In this document: in pieces, positions 11,839 to 22,725 of the stretch
Layout of the letters: each line of letters starts with the position of its first letter
Numbering within the stretch: position 1 is the stretch's first letter
Origin: Bryum argenteum
Lineage: Eukaryota > Streptophyta > Bryopsida > Bryales > Bryaceae
Direction: 5' to 3'
Assembly (NCBI GenBank): GCA_037043015.1
Contig: CM073330.1
Span: forward strand, 1,451,263 to 1,515,262
Length of the DNA: 64,000 nucleotides
Translations under genes and position numbers: made by a program
Notes under the pieces: model-generated
What the model saw: the letters and a program-made list of their open reading frames with translations, nothing else
The model's database searches: none
What the model was told of the DNA's origin: nothing

Positions 11839-13004
11839 AAAATCTGTAAAATCACAATGCAGAAATTAAGGTTTCAGTTGCCTTCTTCTACCGTTGCGAT
11901 TGATCGCCTTCTTGGGGTGCACCATTGATCTCCGTATTTGGTCTCAATTCTGCTCTATTCTGAGAATTGTAACAACTTTCAATTCTGCTCTAATCTGGAA
12001 ATTGTAACAACTTTCAGCACGCGAAGGCCACCGGCAGAATTGTACTCGACTCAATGGCCGTAGAAATTTAGACTCCAACGACTTGTGCATTGTGCACTTG
12101 GGAATGAATCTCAACAAGTACAGTATGGTCAATGGCTGATGAGCCTCAAGCACTACACTTGGCCTTTGCAACCTTGTAATGTGACCTCTTGTCATGTAAG
12201 AATTGGTCTCAAAGTGACATAAAGTTTTCATCTTCACTTTTTGCAAACAACACAATCTGATTATGGAGTGACATTTTGTTGGTCTGCATTAGGATTTAAC
12301 TTTTTCATACTCATGTACTCAAACATGATATCAAATTAAGCATTTAACTTGTATTTTAGAAGATATGAAGGTTTGAAAGACGAGACGAATAAAATACGTC
12401 ACCCATAAATCCCCCGATCATTAATGTCATGTCCAAAACAACACCTCACGCCCAAGATCATAATGTCATGTCCAAAACAAAACAAACAAACTACCTGCCT
12501 TAAATAATAAACTAGTATGGCCCGTAGTGTTGACATGGATATATGGTTATTTTTGTAACTTACAGTGAGTTGGGGGCCATAAAAACATAAAACACAATAT
12601 CTCCGGATGTGCCAACCCGTTTTGTAATCTGATTGTTTACTACAACTCTACAAAAAAAACCTTGCTTCTAACGACACCTAATGCAACCCGATCTGACCGA
12701 CCGGCCGTTCCCAAATTCATAATGATACTCACTAAACAAAATAAGACAAAACAAACTACGTGCCTTAGATGATAGGTGTTGGACATGTATTTATGTATAC
12801 TAGCATTGACAATAATACAACTTGAAGTCAAGTTGTGTAATGCTAATTTTAATTGCTATCGCAAGGTAGATTGTTGAAGGCTAAAGATCAAAAAATAGAA
12901 CATTTTTTTTTGTTTTGAGAATAAGTACCTTTGAAAACTTCCTCAAACAATCATCGACTTAGCCCTCTATAATCCAAGTTTTCGTTAATTACTTCATCTC
13001 TTAA
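11839..13004. other. AT-rich spacer with small repeats
   Basis: No gene recognised. At 11945-12018 a segment of about 37 bp is duplicated in tandem (ATTCTGCTCTA...TTGTAACAACTTTCA). Around 12430-12500 the motif TCATGTCCAAAACAA recurs, and a related stretch appears near 12730-12790. Confidence 0.5.
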
Positions 13005-13611
13005 CCCCTAAATGGTTTGACTCATTTGTAGTAAAATGAACACATCCTCAAAAGCATTGTCATAGGTGGAGGTAAAAGTGTGTTATCCAAATCTCAACCG
13101 TACAATCTTGTCGTACACATATTGAACATCATGTGGGTCAAATTTTGAGTCATGAGGCTTCATAGATTGCGAGATCATAATGTATTAATACTCAAAAATG
13201 ATCACATAATTTCATCATTTTCACTTTAAAGTGAAAATGCTACCATTAGACTTATTGCAATGAAAAAGTCACCAATTAGAATGTTGTTCACCTTCATCTC
13301 AGTAGCATCCTTGAACAAAAAAAAACCATGAGAAAAATTTCTTTGTGCAAATTATGGCCCTGCAATGGTGAAAACTGCCTTAAATCTTAGAAAGGAAAAA
13401 ATGTCTAAAACTAGGCTGCTGTCACTGAAATGCATGCCATTAATTCATACCTCATTGTATGGGTCTGAGATTCTTAGAACATGAACTAGACTTGATTTGG
13501 GACCCAACCCAAGTGATTTCGTCCAAAACGGAGTCCGGATGAAGAAGTTATGGCTCTCCAAAGTTTCTGTCATCCAAAATGTCGTTTTTCGACATTCGGC
13601 CCGCTTAAGGG
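13005..13611 (+). mobile_element. TTAA-bounded non-autonomous element, copy 1
   Basis: About 607 bp between two TTAA sites (13001-13004 and 13612-13615). The left end is CCCCTAAATGG and the right end CGCTTAAGGG. The interior matches three other copies in this window (26292-27204, 28897-29367, 34199-34886), for example CATCATGTGGGTCAAATTTT, CATTTTCACTTTA and AGACTTGATTTGGGACCCAA. No transposase is encoded. TTAA target sites are typical of piggyBac-like elements, but the family assignment is only inferred. Confidence 0.65.
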
Positions 13612-13989
13612 TTAAGTGTCAAAGTTTCATTTTAGTTACATAAAGATTTGTGAACATTATAATTTCAAGACACTTTTAATATAAAAATTCATCAATATCT
13701 CATTGGTGATAATTAAAGTATTGAGTATGAGTATGTTACATGAACCTCTATTATTGATTGGTTGACCCCAAATTCACTATTTTAAACTTAACTTCAAAGA
13801 TCACATGGTTGAAAGTTTGAAATCTTTGAATTTCCCTATGAATCTCTTTGATATTGTACTGTACACAAATCATTCAAGAAACCTCTGAATGACTCAAACA
13901 AGCTTAGGCATGTTTAAGGAACATGAAGGGACATTAAATAAACTTTTACTAGTACCCAAGAAAGAAAATAAAGAGAAAATTGTTTTCGG

Positions 13990-14144
13990 GGCAGCCCAAG
14001 AACCAACCCAAGATGGACGGCGCCGATCGAACCCAGAAACCCGAAACCCTAACCGTGGCGACAAGAGGGAGGAAGGTTTGCGGATTCACTCTTTTCCAGT
14101 GCAGCTTCGTCTCCGTGAGTGAGCAAGCTCTCGCATTGGCAGCG
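13990..14144 (+). promoter_or_regulatory. RPL4 proximal promoter / 5' UTR with telo-box and site II-like element
   Basis: A telo-box AAACCCTAA lies at 14044-14052, and an AGCCCA (reverse of TGGGCT, a site II core) at 13993-13998. This pairing is the known signature of plant translation-apparatus genes and supports 14145 as the start downstream. Confidence 0.7.
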
Positions 14145-15633
14145 ATGGCGTCAGCTGCTCGCCCGTTGGTGAGCGTCCAGAGCGTGGACGGGACCGGGGA
14201 GAAGGGAGCGCAAGCAACTCTTCCGGCAGTCTTTCTCGCACCAATTCGCCCGGATGTCGTCTCCGACGTCCACACGGCCCTGGCCAAGAACAAGCGCCAG
14301 CCGTACGCCGTGTCGGTAAAGGCAGGGCACCAGACCTCGGCCGAGTCATGGGGAACCGGGCGTGCCGTGTCCCGTATCCCTAGGGTTCCCGGAGGCGGAA
14401 CGCACCGTGCAGGACAGGGAGCTTTCGGCAACATGTGCCGTGGTGGACGCATGTTCGCGCCTACCAAGATCTGGCGCCGTTGGCACCGCAAGGTTAACCT
14501 GAACCAGAAGAGGTATGCCATCGCCTCCGCATTGGCTGCCTCCGCTGTCCCTTCTTTGGTCCTTGCTCGTGGACACAAGATCGAGCAGGTGCCTGAGGTT
14601 CCTCTTGTCCTTAACGACGCTGCTGAGGGCATCGAGAAGACTTCTGCTGCTGTCAAGCTGCTGAAGTCTCTTGGTGCATACGCTGATGTTGAGAAAGTTA
14701 AGGCCAGCCATGCCATTAGGGCTGGTAAGGGTAAGATGAGGAACAGGCGTTACATCTCCCGCCGTGGTCCCCTCGTTGTCTACGGTACCGATGGCGCCAA
14801 GCTCGTCAAGGCTTTCAGGAACATTCCCGGTGTTGAGATTGCCTCCGTCGACCGCTTGAACCTCCTTCAGCTCGCTCCTGGTGAGAATCGGCAAACCCTA
14901 ACTATTCCTTTCACTTAGGGTTGACTGAAATCCAGATGAAATCGGTAGCATTGGACAATACTAACCCAGGGTTTAGGGATTATGCCTTTCTTGACATGTC
15001 GTATCTTGTTTGAAGGTGGTCACCTTGGCCGATTCATTGTATGGACCAAGTCTGCTTTTGAGAAGTTGGATGCTATTTTCGGCACGCAAGAGAAGAAGTC
15101 GCTGGTGAAGAAGAACTACATCCTCCCCCGCAACATCATGGGCAACCCCGACTTGGCCAGGATTATTAACTCTGACGAAATCCAGAGTGTTGTCCGCCCT
15201 ACCAAGGCGACTACGAAGAGGCGTGTGCTGAAGAAGAACCCGTTGAAGAACTTGGGTGCTCTTCTCAAGCTCAACCCCTACGCCAAGACCGCCAGAAGAA
15301 TGGAGCTTTTGTCTCAGGAGAGGCAAGCCAAGGCCAAGAGCGAGAAGTTGCAGAGCAAGAGAAGCAAGATCTCGGTATGCATTCTCTCAGCGATAGCTTG
15401 ATTACAGCATTTCGTTTATCTTTTCACTGAATGCAATGTATCGAGCCCTTTTGTGATTTCATATGCTGCATTTGCTCCATCATTCTTTGACCTAGTTTTG
15501 TGATGTGCTGCAGCCCGAGGAGAAGGAGCTTATCAAGAAGCAGGGTGCATCGTGGTACAAGACTATGGTTTCGGACTCAGAGTACACCGAGTTCGAGAAC
15601 TTCACAAAGTGGTTAGGTGTAGCTGCCCAGTAA
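14145..15633 (+). CDS. RPL4: Cytosolic 60S ribosomal protein L4 (uL4)
   Basis: Three coding exons: 14145-14880, 15016-15374 and 15514-15633, joined at GT-AG introns of 135 and 139 bases; the spliced CDS is 1215 bases, giving 404 residues, the usual plant length. The ATG at 14145 starts [12 protein letters not shown]. An in-frame ATG at 13980 is further upstream but would add an unrelated leader across the telo-box. Family landmarks: a long loop with [19 protein letters not shown] and [15 protein letters not shown], then [18 protein letters not shown] across the first intron, a lysine-rich C-terminal extension, and an acidic end with WLGVAAQ. uL4 is a large-subunit protein whose loop lines the peptide exit tunnel. 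It looks intact. Confidence 0.97.
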
Positions 15634-16460
15634 ATAGGACTGTAATTGTCCATTTTTTACTTACTGGATTGGCTGTCATTGGAGGGATAAGCCTTTTTTT
15701 GCAGACGCTGTATGAGGTATCATTCGGAAGTTAGGGGTGACGGCACACCCTTTTATACATTGTTTGTCTACTCCGAAGGTGTCTTTAATTTACATCGATT
15801 TAATTTACTAAGGTTAACTCTGCAACAACATCTGGCATTCGAGTTTGTACTTGATCGCAAATGTTGAAAGTTGGCCTTGTATTAAATCGACGTGTCTCTA
15901 ACCTACTATCAATCTGTGTCTGCGTTAGCGTTTGTGATTGCGTTTACGTTCTGATCCGTGTCATGTTTCGGATGACCACAAATCAAGCTTGAGCCTGTTC
16001 TGTTGATACTATTTTTGATGCTTCAAGGAAGCGTTGCAGTAGATGTGTTACGATCTAGTGGTAGGAATTTCGGCCCAAGTCAGAGGTAGCAGTTTTAGGG
16101 TAAAGGCGGATTATTACCACGCTTCTAGTCTTGCATCTGATTTTAGGTTTTAATTCATTCCAGATATTCGAAGAAGCTGTTTTCTTCAGATTCTTCTTTA
16201 AGCTTGATTCCAGGACGAGTTCTCATTCTGACTTTTAATTTTTGTAAGAAGTAGTCGATGGATTGTGGATTGCTGTAATCCATCACAACTGTCTTGATTG
16301 AGAGAAGGTCAGATGTTAAACCGGTTTTCATTAACAATGAGATAAAGCTACTGTCCTCGTCACCCACAATGACTCATAAATTTACATACTGCCTGGTATT
16401 CAAGATCCATCTATTCGAATCATCTGCAAGTTGGTTATTATTATAAGTTGCGATCAGTCG
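15634..16460. other. RPL4 3' region and spacer
   Basis: Probably contains the RPL4 3' UTR. Downstream the sequence becomes AT-rich; the one notable open frame is listed separately (16155-16367, minus strand). Confidence 0.5.
16155..16367 (-). other. Possible small coding fragment, unknown
   Basis: An open frame of about 70 codons opens with GTG and has its first ATG about 12 codons in. Its composition is protein-like (for example SIDYFLQKLKVRMRTRPGIK followed by an acidic end), but no family is recognised. An in-frame stop sits just upstream of the GTG and no obvious splice acceptor is seen between them. It could be a gene fragment or chance. Confidence 0.25.
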
Positions 16461-16711
16461 AATTCTGTTAAAATGGCACTATGCCATGTGCCATTTTGTC
16501 ACACTAGATCTTACATTTGTGCTCATATAAAATTGCATATTCTGTAATATCATAATTTTTTTGGTAATATCACTTCTCTATATACATTGTCATTTATTTT
16601 CCCTAATATCACCTTAAAATTCTGTTATATCACATGGTTTTTGAACTACAGTTCAGAAAGTTGAGGTGTGCCATTTTACCGGAATAATGCCATTTTAACG
16701 GAATTGGGGTT
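16461..16711 (+). mobile_element. MITE of the AATTCCGTTAAAATGG family, copy 1
   Basis: About 250 bp with inverted ends AATTC(C/T)GTTAAAATGGCA and TGCCATTTTAACGGAATT. The interior matches two further copies (33302-33561 and 42472-42728), including CTATGCCATGTGCCATTTTG and several repeats of a TAATATCAC motif. The left end of this copy is eroded. It has no coding capacity. Confidence 0.85.
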
Positions 16712-16719
16712 CTTGCCAG

Positions 16720-17815
16720 AGATTCTTACCACTTTAGAGAGACTACGTGCAATATGTGTGGTCATGGTTGGAGGGCTAGATTCGGTAGTATAGGGGGAGC
16801 GAAAGTGTTGAGAGAGGGTAAAGAAGTAGGTCTTTGTGATAACACTTTGTGGTTTGCTTTGAGAGATATTGGATTGATTGCTTGTGAGAAGATTCCTAAG
16901 CCTTGTTTGTCATAGAAAAATGTAGGAGAGAGGCTACGGTTTGCGAAAAATCATTAAGAAAGGATAGCAGAGGATTAGAAGATAAATCGTTTTAATTTAG
17001 ATAGGAGGACTTGGGTGATGGGTCAGTGACAAAATACACCTTGCTTGATCGTGCAAAGTAAGGTAGAGTGTCCTAAAAGCGCCACAGGACCCAAAAGCGA
17101 TCTGGCCTCATTTGTAGATTGTGAAGATACAAATGTACCTCATTTGTATATAACGCATTTGGGTCAAATCTTACTTAGCACTTTGGAATTTTGTATAAAA
17201 TTCACAAATGCGAATTACATGTTGCAAATTTTTGCAATCCTCCCAAAAACCTATTTCGAATGTGGTCATAATTTTATTTTGAATTTACTAGTGCTAAAAA
17301 TAGGTCAGATCCCTTAAGGTGGCGCTTTTAGGACACTCTACCTTAAACAAGTGAAGCATGGTGGAGCGTCTTTGATGCTATGGAGTTGTATGACAACAAG
17401 AGTTGTAGGTGATTTACAAAAGGTGGACATGTGTTTAAATGCGGAGGCACTATACTCTAATCTTGCATGAAGATTTGTACTTGAGTTTAGAGAGATTAGG
17501 ATACTTGAATCGTGATATTGTCATTTTCAAGCATGATAATGCTCATAAACATAGAACAAAGATTGTAAAGGATTGGTTCTTAGAGTAACCAACTCAATCC
17601 TTAGACCTAATTCCCATAGATCATGTTTGGGCAATTCTCAAAAACATCGTTTGAATTCCTATCCAACTCCTCTTGTAAGTCTTTTGCAATCATAGGAGTG
17701 TGTGGAGAGAGTTATAAGACGATTCACTATAGAGCAATGTGAGAGGTTTTACGTTAGCATGCCAAAGCGAACTGCATATATTTTGGCTACTCGTGAAAAC
17801 TGAACAAGTATTTGA
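16720..17815 (+). pseudogene. Tc1/mariner transposase remnant
   Basis: Conceptual translation gives typical Tc1/mariner blocks in order: an N-terminal part near 16730-16915; then VKHGGASLMLWSCM near 17351; then NRDIVIFKHDNAHKHRTKIV near 17510 (the second catalytic Asp region, HDNA-x-x-H); then a degraded PNPIEHVWA-like block (LIPIDHVWAILKN) near 17620. The frame shifts and contains stops, so it is non-functional. A separate element (17061-17343) is inserted inside it; without that insertion and its TA duplication, the reading across the junction (VQSKQVKHGG) is continuous. It is a plain DNA transposon. Confidence 0.85.
17061..17343 (+). mobile_element. Stowaway-like MITE inserted in the mariner remnant
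   Basis: 283 bp with perfect 25-bp terminal inverted repeats (starting AGGTAGAGTGTCCTAAAAGC), flanked by TA at 17059-17060 and 17344-17345. TA duplications and the size fit Tc1/mariner-related MITEs. The perfect ends mean it is much younger than the transposase remnant it interrupts. It has no coding capacity. Confidence 0.93.
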
Positions 17816-18578
17816 CCAATCTGTAGATAATGCCTCAAAAAATGAGTCTACATACATGGCACCATGTAATTTTAAGATTTAATGGCAAATTCTTTTCAAT
17901 CTCCTTGAGGTTGTCACTCAATTCATGCTCTCAAACCTTCGTATTGCTTTTATTCTTCATACTCTCTACATTGTTACTTTTCTAAATCAAATAACCTCGT
18001 AAACTCATTTTTTAAAGCCGCTGTAACACAAAGCATCAAGTAAAGCAAGCATCAACAACTGGCAAAGCCGCTGTAGCACAGAGCATCAACTGGCAAACAA
18101 TCGGTGCACATGTATAAATAATTCGGAAATGTGACTAATCAAGCTCAGGTGATGCATATGAAACGATGTTGAGAAGTACCATCGCCGGACTACTTGAAGT
18201 GAAAACAGGAGTCACTTCCATGGAAGTATTTGTGATTCAATCCTCTTGAGAGAATTTAAGGGGGCATTTGTGAGTCAAATCCGTCATGTACTCGTAGGTT
18301 TACTTCGAATTGATCAAATTGTGTTGAAAAATTGAACATGTATGTGGCAGGCTTAAGATTACTCGGGCAATGGTTTCGTAGCAGCTACCAAGGAGGCACC
18401 CTAAAATCTGTGGGACCTCCCAAGGCCGTTTTTGATAATTTTGAATTCAAATTTGAGGTCTGCGACCTCAATTTACCCACGGAAGCCCACTCCTTGGCAT
18501 TTAATGTCTATACATCAAAAACTTAGGGGCTCATTACCCCTCCTCCATCCTCCTTGGTAGGAGCTACGAACGCAAAAA
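17816..18578. other. Spacer with a short tandem duplication
   Basis: No gene recognised. At about 18014-18100 the phrase AAAGCCGCTGTA(A/G)CACA...GCATCAA is repeated within about 50 bp. Confidence 0.5.
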
Positions 18579-18660
18579 CGTGCTCAGCAGGATTCCAACC
18601 TGCGCGGGCGAAGCCCACATGATTTCTAGTCATGCCCGATAACCACTCCGGCATGAGCAC
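18579..18660 (-). tRNA. tRNA-Ser (anticodon AGA)
   Basis: 82 bases that fold as a class II tRNA: acceptor GTGCTCA/TGAGCAC perfectly paired, D stem CCG/CGG, anticodon stem CATGA/TCATG with loop CTAGAAA (anticodon AGA), long variable arm TGGGCTTCGCCCGC, T stem GCAGG/CCTGC, and discriminator G. A run of five T follows within a few bases (Pol III terminator). There is no intron. The T loop reads TTGGAAT instead of the near-universal TTCGAAT, so the base at position 56 is G, not C; this also changes the B-box. All stems are intact, so it may be a live gene with an odd T loop or a recent pseudogene. Confidence 0.88.
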
Positions 18661-19917
18661 TCGCTGAGGTAGCCCGGAATGAATGATCTCCGACTTCAGA
18701 TGACATCACCGCCTCCATTTTAATCTATAACAACACCACATTCTTAAGCTAGCGAGGAATTAAATATGAATTCTGATATTTGTAGAGGTTTCCTATTGTG
18801 AAGACATGCATCTCAAGGAAACCTGCTACGAACACATGCTAAACGTTCTTGCATAAAATTCACTCAAACGATCAAATGAATGTAAAGGACACAGAAGAAT
18901 ACGAACACATGCAGCATCCTCACACAGAAGTAACTCAAACAAATGTAAGGAAAAATAAGATGGGCTCTTCCCACGAGTGATTTATTACAAGAACGGTGAA
19001 CATACCGATTTCTCTTCAGAGGATTGATACAGGGATGATATTATGCACTAGAACGCACTCAATCAGTGGACAACTAATGGTGCTAGCTATGTCGAAAGAA
19101 AAAAGAGCACTCCCTTCCATGTCAGAAGGCGGCACTTACAAAAATATTTTGTGGTTCCTAATTTACATAGACTCTGTTTGCTCAGTCTGTATGCAGCCGC
19201 TGTATATGGATCAAAACTATTAACTTACAGCCTGACAGTTGGAGCTCAAAAACTCCTTTTTCAATTCACAAAAAGAAAAGATAATGTCATCATGTGATTA
19301 TAGGTCTTGTTGGTTGGCATCGTATTCAGGGCGCTGGAAATCGTGTATACTTTCACCACATGAACGATTGATGTCTCTGCATAATCATCAACAATCGCTT
19401 GATCAGAATTGGAACGAATCTGTCTGTATCCTTCAGAATGCAATCTAAGAGATTCCACAACATGGACCAGCTTGATCAGACTCTCGCTAATTACACAGCA
19501 AGCTGTTTCTATCTTTAAGGATGCACTCTGAAATGCACATAGACTTGAAGAATGTATACCTTTGTAAATGTGTCGTCGTAGAGGACGATGGACTGTGTCT
19601 TGACGACGCTCCGTTTCGTGTATCGCTGGAGAGATTGTTTGAGCGAGTTGCAGAGTACCTCCTGGTCAATAGAAACATGGAAAGTTTATGTCAATTGCAA
19701 TATCCCATGTACGACAGAACTGTTTAACCATCACCAACAACCTCATGTATGCAAATTGGTAAGCAATCCTGAGAAATTCAGGCTTTTGGTTCTGGAACTG
19801 TGAAAGGTGAGAGTAGAAGAGCCTCTGAGGAAAGATATGATATGCTGCTGGTTGAAATGACATACTGCAAGATGGGTAGTGGAAATTTGAGTGATTGGGC
19901 GAGTGGGGCTGAAGGAT
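18661..19917. other. Region downstream of the DUF688 gene, no gene assigned
   Basis: Mixed composition with several short open frames on both strands (for example 19239-19448 and 19521-19727). No family recognised. Part may be 3' UTR of the minus-strand gene ending at 19918. Confidence 0.4.
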
Positions 19918-21558
19918 TCAAGGGGCACTCACGACAAGGTGGGAGTGGCGACGGCGAGTGCTGGGGCTACGAAGCTTGGAGGCGCTCTTCTTCGCAAGGA
20001 GGTCAGGCGAGGGCGAAAGAAGGTCAAGGGTGGCCTTGTAAGCAGGCGATCGATATCCATCTTCCACTATGGGAGACGGCTTCCTACTTTCCACCCACTG
20101 AGTGGACGGATTTCTCGTTTCCACCCAGTGAGTGATGGCGGAGTCGCTCCGGGTCAGAAACCTCGGCAATGCGAGACAATGCGAGAATTCTCGCGTTGGT
20201 GACGACGGCGGCTCCATCACGCGGGAGGGTGACGAGGGCGGCATCTTGTAAGGCAGGCGCGTCGCGGGCTCCTCCTCCTGCTCAGTCGGGACCCTCAGCG
20301 GCGAAGCCGCCGCGAGCGTCTGTTGGCAATCGTAATACTCCTCCACATGAGCACGCACGTTCGGACTCCGCGACTCCTCCACATAAGCACGCACGTTGGG
20401 ACTCCGCGACTCCTCCATATGAGCTCGCATTTTGGGGCTCCGCGGGGGCTTCGAGAGATTCAATTTCCTCCGGAGTTTTACTATGGCGCCATCGAGAACT
20501 GGCTCTGGCGGCGGATTCGAGTCTTGAGACTCGGCATAAGAGTGGCGAGACGTCGGGCTCACGTGATCCCATCGATCGAAGGACTCCAGCGAGTAGCTTA
20601 CGCTGCTCGGCTTGCGACTGTAACTGCTGCTTGAGGACGACGAGCTCGGGGTTCCCGGTCCACACAGCGTGCTGGTGGGGGACCGGACGCGGTCCTCGTA
20701 GCAGTAATCACTGCTCTGATACTGGGGCGCCCCGAATTGCGCCCGGCTCGGTGATGCTGACTCCTCCGAAATGCTATTCGTCCGGTGGCGCGATGCTGCC
20801 TCCTCCGAAATGCTATTCGTCCGGTGTCGCGATGCCGGCTCCTCCAAACGGAAGCGCGATGGTGGCTCCTCTGAACGGTAGCGGGAAGCAGAGCAGGGGC
20901 TCCAGCTATTGCGATGCTTCAGGGAGGGAGCAGAAGCAAGTCGTGGCGGTAGTTGCAATGGCGGCAATGCACGCACCGTCTCATCGACCTGCGACTTCCT
21001 GGGTTTCCCGGGCGTGACCTCCCACTTGAACGGTACGGCCAAGCTGACCTCACCAGGCTCGCCACTTCCGCTCTTCGTCGCCTCCTCCCACTTGAACGGA
21101 ACCGGCACAATCGCAAGCCCCCTTGTGCGCGGACTCTCGACGTTATCAGCATCGTTCAGAGTCTCCCAGAGAATGGAGCCAGACGGTCGATGCATGTGGT
21201 GCACAGGCGCTGGTGACTTCTTCCCCGACTCGGGAATTGGGAAAATCCCATCGGCCCGAATTTCGAGCCCCACAATCTCACCACTCTTGCTTCCGCGCGC
21301 TTTCACGGGCGCCTCGAACGTCCTCTCGAGCTCGCCACTCACACACTTCCTTGTCCTCCTGGTCCGGCTCCCCTCATCCGGCAATCGACCCGCGAACGAG
21401 CTCGAGTGCGAGAATTGGCGACTGTTCGCGGCCATGGTGGGTTGCCAGGGGGATTGGGGGCGACTGGAGTCTTCCCCGGAGAGGCTGCAGCTACGGAGCT
21501 GGTAGTCGCGACGAGATGGTGAGGCGAACCCATGATCGTGTTGAAGCTCAGTCGCCAT
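19918..21558 (-). CDS. DUF688-family plant protein
   Basis: One uninterrupted frame of 546 codons with ATG at 21556-21558. Two copies of the family's signature are present: VPFKWEEATKSG (about residues 153-164) and VPFKWEVTPGKPR (about 175-187), the short P-F-K-W-E motif that defines plant DUF688 proteins. The rest is low-complexity and rich in Ser, Pro and Arg, so probably disordered. It has internal tandem repeats: a RHRTNSISEE unit twice (about 244-266) and an EESRSPNVRA unit near 380-405. No signal peptide or membrane segment is seen. Molecular function is unknown in the family. Lack of introns and higher GC than the neighbours are notable. A splice near the 3' end (a GTGAGT just before the stop) cannot be excluded, so the true C-terminus may differ. 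Confidence 0.85.
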   Translation of the reverse strand: MATELQHDHGFASPSRRDYQLRSCSLSGEDSSRPQSPWQPTMAANSRQFSHSSSFAGRLPDEGSRTRRTRKCVSGELERTFEAPVKARGSKSGEIVGLEIRADGIFPIPESGKKSPAPVHHMHRPSGSILWETLNDADNVESPRTRGLAIVPVPFKWEEATKSGSGEPGEVSLAVPFKWEVTPGKPRKSQVDETVRALPPLQLPPRLASAPSLKHRNSWSPCSASRYRSEEPPSRFRLEEPASRHRTNSISEEAASRHRTNSISEESASPSRAQFGAPQYQSSDYCYEDRVRSPTSTLCGPGTPSSSSSSSSYSRKPSSVSYSLESFDRWDHVSPTSRHSYAESQDSNPPPEPVLDGAIVKLRRKLNLSKPPRSPKMRAHMEESRSPNVRAYVEESRSPNVRAHVEEYYDCQQTLAAASPLRVPTEQEEEPATRLPYKMPPSSPSRVMEPPSSPTREFSHCLALPRFLTRSDSAITHWVETRNPSTQWVESRKPSPIVEDGYRSPAYKATLDLLSPSPDLLAKKSASKLRSPSTRRRHSHLVVSAP

Positions 21559-22258
21559 GCTCTCTCATCAACCAGAAACTCTAATCGGGCTACCTTATCT
21601 CGTGAGGGGCGTCACGCGCTTTGGGACATGGCCATTCAATGCTAGTGTTCGGGTACTGTCAGTACTGGTGTGGAATATGGGCGAGACTCATAATGATGCG
21701 CGCAACCTGGGCCAGCTCCTGGCATCCCCCAGCTCATACAGCACTCACCCCCCGCTGCCCTGCCCCCTCACTGGCTCCTGTCAGTGCTTGTGTCCGCTCA
21801 TCACATTCGCTTGTCGAAGCTGTAAAGCAGGCAAAACACTGGCTGACTGGGTCCAGTGCAGACTGCGAGCAGTACGAGCAGCACGAGTGAGAATGCGAGC
21901 AATGTGAGCAGCGCGAGTAAGGGTGCGAGTAGCGCGAGTTGTGAAACTGGGTGCTGGGGTGCGAGGGGTTGTTATAGAAGAGCCCAGCCGCTAAAGGTGG
22001 TGGTTGTGGTGGTGAGTTCGAGTTCATTGAAGGGGAAAACGGCTGATCATTTTAGGGGTGAATCCGCCCAAGCAATAATTTTCAACGTCGTGTAGGTTCG
22101 GTTTTTTGGGAGACTGTGATTTTAGGTGATGGTCTGGACGTGCCTACAGTCTTTGTTTGTTGCTTACGTGCCATGATATGGGCTCAAATGAGCTGGGCTG
22201 GCCTGTCAGAGATTGTTGAAATATGGTTAACTAAAAACGTCAGCAACACAGCATGGCT
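21559..22258 (-). promoter_or_regulatory. GC-rich upstream region of the DUF688 gene with a minisatellite
   Basis: Upstream of the start codon the DNA stays GC-rich for about 450 bases. At about 21862-21945 a degenerate repeat of GCGAGCAGTACGAG-like units (10-12 bp period) occurs. Promoter elements were not pinned down. Confidence 0.45.
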
Positions 22259-22260
22259 TA

Positions 22261-22725
22261 GGGTCCCTTTACACAATGATGAAGAGTCGTTATCAAGAAA
22301 ATGAAAATCATTATCATGGCCAAGAGCCGTGACCATGATAAATCAAATCAAAATGGATTGTTGAGTGGCTTGGTCACTCTTATAGTGTAAAGTGGATTTA
22401 TTCCTGATCAAGTTTAAGCTCAATTTACTCTCTTACTCATCATTCTCTCTTTTACCCTCCTCTTTTTTCCTTTTTTCCACGTGAATAATTAACACTAGCC
22501 AATGATTTTTGAGCCTCATGGTCTACTTGATTGTAGTTGAGTCGAGGCATTTGCTTTAACTCAACTATAATCAAAAGATCATACTTTGGGGACCTCAAAG
22601 TTAGTGGTCATTCTCCTTTTTTGAAGGTAGTTTAAAGCCAAATGGGACCAAGAGCACTTTACTCTCCGATCACAAATTTTAGAGGGTTGTGGTCAATCTT
22701 CATGATCCATAGTGTAAAGCGACCC
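22261..22725. mobile_element. Tourist-like (PIF/Harbinger) MITE
   Basis: 465 bp with inverted ends GGGTCCCTTTACAC and GTGTAAAGCGACCC, flanked by TTA on both sides (22258-22260 and 22726-22728). TTA duplications with GGG/CCC ends are the PIF/Harbinger pattern. It contains an internal palindrome (TTATCATGGCC...CCATGATAA). It has no coding capacity. Confidence 0.85.

Noticed and set aside
13980-14144. In-frame upstream ATG (13980) as the RPL4 start
   Set aside because: It would add 55 unrelated residues and place the telo-box inside the coding region; the ATG at 14145 matches the family N-terminus.
13949-14894. Long open frames on the minus strand over RPL4 (255 and 182 codons)
   Set aside because: They are antisense shadows of the GC-rich first RPL4 exon and show no protein family of their own.
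20169-21584. Several plus-strand open frames (up to 282 codons) across the DUF688 gene
   Set aside because: They are composition shadows of the minus-strand gene, which carries the recognised motifs and the longest frame.
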